Assembly (NCBI GenBank): GCA_963706835.1
Contig: CAVPOB010000036.1
Span: forward strand, 1-64,000
Direction of reading: 5' to 3'
Origin: CAVXYG01 sp963706835
GTDB lineage: Bacteria > Actinomycetota > Actinomycetes > S36-B12 > GCA-2699445
DNA length: 64,000 nucleotides
Part shown: in pieces, positions 60,732-64,000 of the stretch
Layout: each line of letters starts with the position of its first letter
Position numbering within the stretch: the first letter of the stretch is position 1
The notes under the pieces: generated by a model
What the model saw: only the letters and a program-made list of their open reading frames with translations
Told to the model about the DNA's origin: nothing
The model's database searches: none
Made by a program: the position numbers and the translations under genes

Positions 60732-62051
60732 GTGGCCCAGTACGAGAAGAACAGCCTGAGCCTGACCGCGACGGTCGCCATGGGCACCGGGGTGATGGTC
60801 GGCGCGGGGATCTTCGCGCTGACCGGTCAGGTGGCAGAGCTGGCTGGGGCGTGGTTCCCGCTGGTGTTCCTGCTCGCCGCGGGCGTGTCGGGGCTGAGCG
60901 CCTACAGCTACATCGTCGTGTCGCGGAAGTACCCGTCCTCCGGTGGGATCGCGATGATCCTGTCGAAGGCATATGGCCCGTCTGCGGTCGCGGCGGGTGC
61001 GGCGATGCTGATGGCGTTCTCGATGGTGATCAACGAGAGCTTGGTGGCGCGCACTTTCGGCACCTACACCCTGCAACTGTTCGGGCAGCCGCCCACCTCC
61101 GGGTGGGTGCCGGTGCTCGCCCTGGCCGTCATCCTGCTCGGCTTCGGGGTCAACCTGGCCGGCAACAAGGCCGTCGGCACCATCTCCAAGATCGCGGCGG
61201 TGCTCAAGGTCGGCGGCATCGTCGTGTTTGCGGCGGCCACGTTGTGGGCGGCCGGGTTCGACTTCCAGGCCGCCTCCGGCCCGGACGCCGACGGGTCAGG
61301 TGTCGGCGGGGTGCTGGCCGCGACCGCGCTGGGCATCCTCGCCTACAAGGGGTTCACCACCATCACCAACAGCGGCGACGAGGTGCGAGACCCCCACCGC
61401 AATGTCGGCCGCGCCATCGTCATCTCCCTGCTCGTGTGCGCGGCGGTGTACCTGCTGGTCGCGTTCGCGGTCGGCTCGAGCCTGACCATCCCGCAGATCG
61501 TGGACGCCCGCGACTACTCCCTCGCCGAGGCCAGCCGCCCCGCCTTCGGCGACGCGGGTGTCACCTTCACCGTCGTGATCGCGATCATCGCCACCGTGTC
61601 CGGGCTGCTGGCCAGTTTCTTCGCCGTGTCGCGGATGCTGGCGATGCTCACCGATATGCAGTTGATCCCGCACCGCCATTTCGGCATGCCCGGCGGTATC
61701 CAGCAGCACACCCTCGTCTACACCGTCGTGGTCGCGGGAACCCTCGCCGTGCTGTTCGACCTGGGCCGCATCGCCGCGATCGGGGCGATCTTCTATCTGG
61801 TCATGGACGTCATCGTGCACTGGGGCGTGCTGCGCCACCTGCGGGCCGACGTCGGTGCCCGTCCACCCATCCTGGTCGCCGCCATCGTCGCCGACCTCGT
61901 GGCCCTCGGCGCCTTCGTCGTCCTGCGCGGCGCCCAAGACCCCTTCGTCGTGGTCGGTGCCATCGCTGCCGTCGCGGTCATCTTCGGTTTCGAGGCCGTG
62001 TACCTGCGCCACCGCGATCCAGAAGGTGAGAAACCGGCCGGGAGCAGCTGA
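60732..62051 (+). CDS. APC-superfamily amino-acid permease
   Basis: 439 aa with about twelve hydrophobic segments. The first helix GTGVMVGAGIFALTGQVAEL holds the unwound GAGIF substrate site of APC transporters. GILAYKGFTTITNSGDEVRD is the conserved F-GFE/D-like helix-6 region (here KGFT..SGDEV). FFAVSRMLAMLTDMQLIPHR matches the helix 8-9 loop. GTG 60732 is preceded by AGGGAGG nine bases upstream. It should import an amino acid or amine by proton symport; the substrate is unclear. It is divergent from the giant operon with the repeat arrays between. Confidence 0.9.
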   Translation: MAQYEKNSLSLTATVAMGTGVMVGAGIFALTGQVAELAGAWFPLVFLLAAGVSGLSAYSYIVVSRKYPSSGGIAMILSKAYGPSAVAAGAAMLMAFSMVINESLVARTFGTYTLQLFGQPPTSGWVPVLALAVILLGFGVNLAGNKAVGTISKIAAVLKVGGIVVFAAATLWAAGFDFQAASGPDADGSGVGGVLAATALGILAYKGFTTITNSGDEVRDPHRNVGRAIVISLLVCAAVYLLVAFAVGSSLTIPQIVDARDYSLAEASRPAFGDAGVTFTVVIAIIATVSGLLASFFAVSRMLAMLTDMQLIPHRHFGMPGGIQQHTLVYTVVVAGTLAVLFDLGRIAAIGAIFYLVMDVIVHWGVLRHLRADVGARPPILVAAIVADLVALGAFVVLRGAQDPFVVVGAIAAVAVIFGFEAVYLRHRDPEGEKPAGSS

Positions 62052-62482
62052 CCACCCAGAGAGCTTCGACGGACCACCAGCCAGACGTCGGTGAGGATGG
62101 CAGGCATGAGGAATCCGCGCACTCCGAATCAGCGACGCGAGTTCCGGAAGCAACCCAGCAGAAACAGCATGGCCCTGTGCCGTTGGTGTGAACGGCCGCC
62201 ACTGCCTCGGCCACCTCCGCGCAGGTCGTCGGCAACGCTCGAAAGAAGCCCCGAGCCGGGAGTGTCGACGGCCCCGACTGTGTCGCACTGCACCAGCAGC
62301 ATCCGGCGATCTGCGGCTAGCCGTTCCCCGCTGAGCCCGGTCGGCCGTGAGCAGTCCCCGTCCGGGTTGCCCGGTGCGGCCGAGTTGTCCACTGGCCCCA
62401 TTGCGCTGCCGAGACCCCCTGGCGCGCCCGGACGTCCCCCATCGCGGGTACCTGCCGCATTCGTGGGCCGCACTTCGAGTCG
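62052..62482. other. No intact gene
   Basis: About 430 bases between the transporter and the convergent DUF2252 gene. A minus-strand stretch near 62240-62320 reads ADRRMLLVQCDTVGAVDTPG, which looks protein-like but sits between poor sequence with no start context. I treat it as possible debris. Confidence 0.35.
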
Positions 62483-63868
62483 TCAGGCGTACGGCTCCGG
62501 TGCCACCTGGACCTCCCCATCCTCGATCGCGGCGAGGAAGCGGCGATAGTCGACCAGGGTCTGGTCGGCGTACCGCTCTGCGAACGTCGTGATGGTGCGA
62601 TCGAACTTCGGCGACGTGCCCAGGTAAGCGGCGATGGCCTCGGCATCACCGGTACGAGCGTGGCCGCGGGCCATGATGTGGCCGCAGATCTGGGCGTAGG
62701 TATGCATCTGCCGTGGCGGCGCCGCGTCGACGTCGAAGGATGCCTTCCAGTCGCGCAGCTGCCGGACGTAGAAGTTTCGGCCCGTCTGACGCACTCTCGC
62801 CCAGCCCAGGAAGATGTCCGAGTGCGACTGGATCATGCGCTGCCCAGCAACGACCCGGTGCCCGGGATTCTGGTACTGCGAAGGGCCGAGGAACTCCTCC
62901 AGTACTGAGGCGTTGGCCTCCTTGGCCTGCAGGAAGAGGGGATCGCCCTCGTCCCGCCCTCGAAGCAGAAGCACGTAGCAGCGCGTCCCGACGCTGCCGA
63001 CGCCGACGACCTTCAGCGCGAGATCGATGAGTTCATAGCGGTCGAGCAGCATCTGCCGGTCGGATCGGAGGGTCTGCCGGTAGTCCGCCAACGTCGCGTC
63101 CACGATCTGCCGGATCTCGTCCGGGCTGTGCTCCGGCAGGACTTTGTCCACTGGCACCAAGAAGGGGTAATCCTCGCGCCAATGGAACTGCCCGTCCCGG
63201 TACTCGGTGAGCTTCTGCAAGGCCTGCATGCTGGTCTTCTTGCGAGCCGTGCGCTCGATCGCGGCGAGGCGTTGGAGTGTGGACTTGCCCTGAGCGTCCA
63301 CGAGTTCGGCGATGCTCTCCACGGCGTTCATCTGGTACCACAAGTCCAGGAAGCGCATCGTGGCGAACTGGGCCATGCTCGTGCGGTACGAGCGAACGAG
63401 TCGCTCGGTGAGGACTTGGCAATCAGACTCACTGAAGCCCTTATGCCGGCCGGCGATGAAGAAGCTGGCCGCGAGCCGCTTCAGGTCCCACTCCCAAGGA
63501 CCCGGCAGTGTTTCGTCGAAGTCATTGGCATCGACGATGAGCGTCCGTTCCGGGGATGCGTAGGCCCCGAAGTTCGACAGGTGGGCGTCGCCGCCGAGCT
63601 GGACCTCGAGGCCGGTCGTCGGGGTGTTCGCGAGATCGGCCGCCATGATGCGGGCCGTGCCGCGGTAGAAGGCGAAGGGGGACACCGCCATCCGGGCATG
63701 GCGGACCGGTACGAGCCACTCCACGCGGTTCTCGTCCTGCTCCTTCAGCAGCGCCACCGGATCGCGCCGGTCCGGCGCCGGCTCCCACTGCGCGTGCGAC
63801 GATCGCGGTGCCTTCTCCCGCGCCGCCCTACCAGCCGCGCGCCGTTCCTCGACTGTGCCCATGCCCAT
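62483..63868 (-). CDS. DUF2252 family protein
   Basis: 461 aa. Motifs follow the family: VPVRHARMAVSPFAFYRGTA, LGGDAHLSNFGAYASPERTL (GDxHxxNFG kinase-like loop), VDANDFDETLPGPWEWDLKR (the DxDxxxxGP..WDL site), KVVGVGSVGTRCYVLLLRG, FLQAKEANASVLE and AQICGHIMARGHARTGD. The fold is remotely kinase-like (homoserine-kinase/aminoglycoside-phosphotransferase type), with a likely nucleotide and metal site; the substrate is unknown. The ATG at 63868 (MGMGTVEER) is the likeliest start; an earlier start is possible. Confidence 0.9.
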   Translation of the reverse strand: MGMGTVEERRAAGRAAREKAPRSSHAQWEPAPDRRDPVALLKEQDENRVEWLVPVRHARMAVSPFAFYRGTARIMAADLANTPTTGLEVQLGGDAHLSNFGAYASPERTLIVDANDFDETLPGPWEWDLKRLAASFFIAGRHKGFSESDCQVLTERLVRSYRTSMAQFATMRFLDLWYQMNAVESIAELVDAQGKSTLQRLAAIERTARKKTSMQALQKLTEYRDGQFHWREDYPFLVPVDKVLPEHSPDEIRQIVDATLADYRQTLRSDRQMLLDRYELIDLALKVVGVGSVGTRCYVLLLRGRDEGDPLFLQAKEANASVLEEFLGPSQYQNPGHRVVAGQRMIQSHSDIFLGWARVRQTGRNFYVRQLRDWKASFDVDAAPPRQMHTYAQICGHIMARGHARTGDAEAIAAYLGTSPKFDRTITTFAERYADQTLVDYRRFLAAIEDGEVQVAPEPYA

Positions 63869-64000
63869 GGCTGCTCCATCTGTGGCGGGATCCAGGCGGC
63901 GGTCCGAAGCGAACCGCGCCGCGCGAAATGTACTCCCCGCCGGCCATCGGATGGCGGTTGACGCGGTGGGCACGTGTCCCCGGTTCAGCGGCGGGCGGAT

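Noticed and set aside
62129..62473. Small minus-strand gene
   Set aside because: Only a short central stretch looks protein-like; the rest is low-quality sequence without start context or a ribosome site.

Overview
The window is very GC-rich, with GTG/TTG starts, 4-bp ATGA/GTGA gene overlaps and NarL-type two-component pairs. This fits a high-GC actinomycete (Actinomycetota); I cannot name the genus. All family names come from reading motifs, without database searches.

Layout. 0-2 kb: a SipW-type signal peptidase and its TasA/CalY-like secreted substrate, ending in a strong hairpin. 2-7 kb: a large membrane protein with a C-terminal hydrolase domain, set among IS3 and other gene remnants. 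7.0-14.8 kb: a compact modification cluster with four proteins carrying an HxD/E...H iron-site pattern (DUF1826-like, prolyl-hydroxylase-like, a sulfotransferase-dioxygenase fusion, Asp/Asn-hydroxylase-like), two glycosyltransferases and a polysaccharide pyruvyl transferase. 15-20 kb: a cytoplasmic alpha/beta hydrolase with beta-sandwich repeats and its small partner, then decayed IS and tRNA/attachment-site debris. 20-33 kb: a cytochrome P450, remnants of toxin-antitoxin modules (YoeB-like, MNT/HEPN), two NarL-type two-component systems, and single genes (VOC, SRPBCC, GNAT, squalene-cyclase-like, small membrane proteins). 33-39 kb: a CoA-transferase/acyl-CoA dehydrogenase pair and an SNF2 helicase/SWIM zinc-finger pair. 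Several genes between 32.3 and 39.0 kb carry frameshifts.

40.1-59.9 kb: the most striking locus, a tightly coupled six-gene minus-strand operon. In transcription order it encodes a 234-aa protein, a 3,358-aa giant protein with a DUF6603-like beta-rich region, proteins of 639, 368 and 1,323 aa without recognisable function, and a HET-C-like protein. None shows a signal peptide. Related arrays of ~63-bp hairpin-forming repeats lie on both sides in inverted orientation (39.5-39.9 and 60.5-60.7 kb). I consider this the best candidate for an undescribed system, perhaps a large self-assembling or HET-C-delivering apparatus; that function is inference.

60.7-63.9 kb: an APC amino-acid transporter and a DUF2252 protein close the window.
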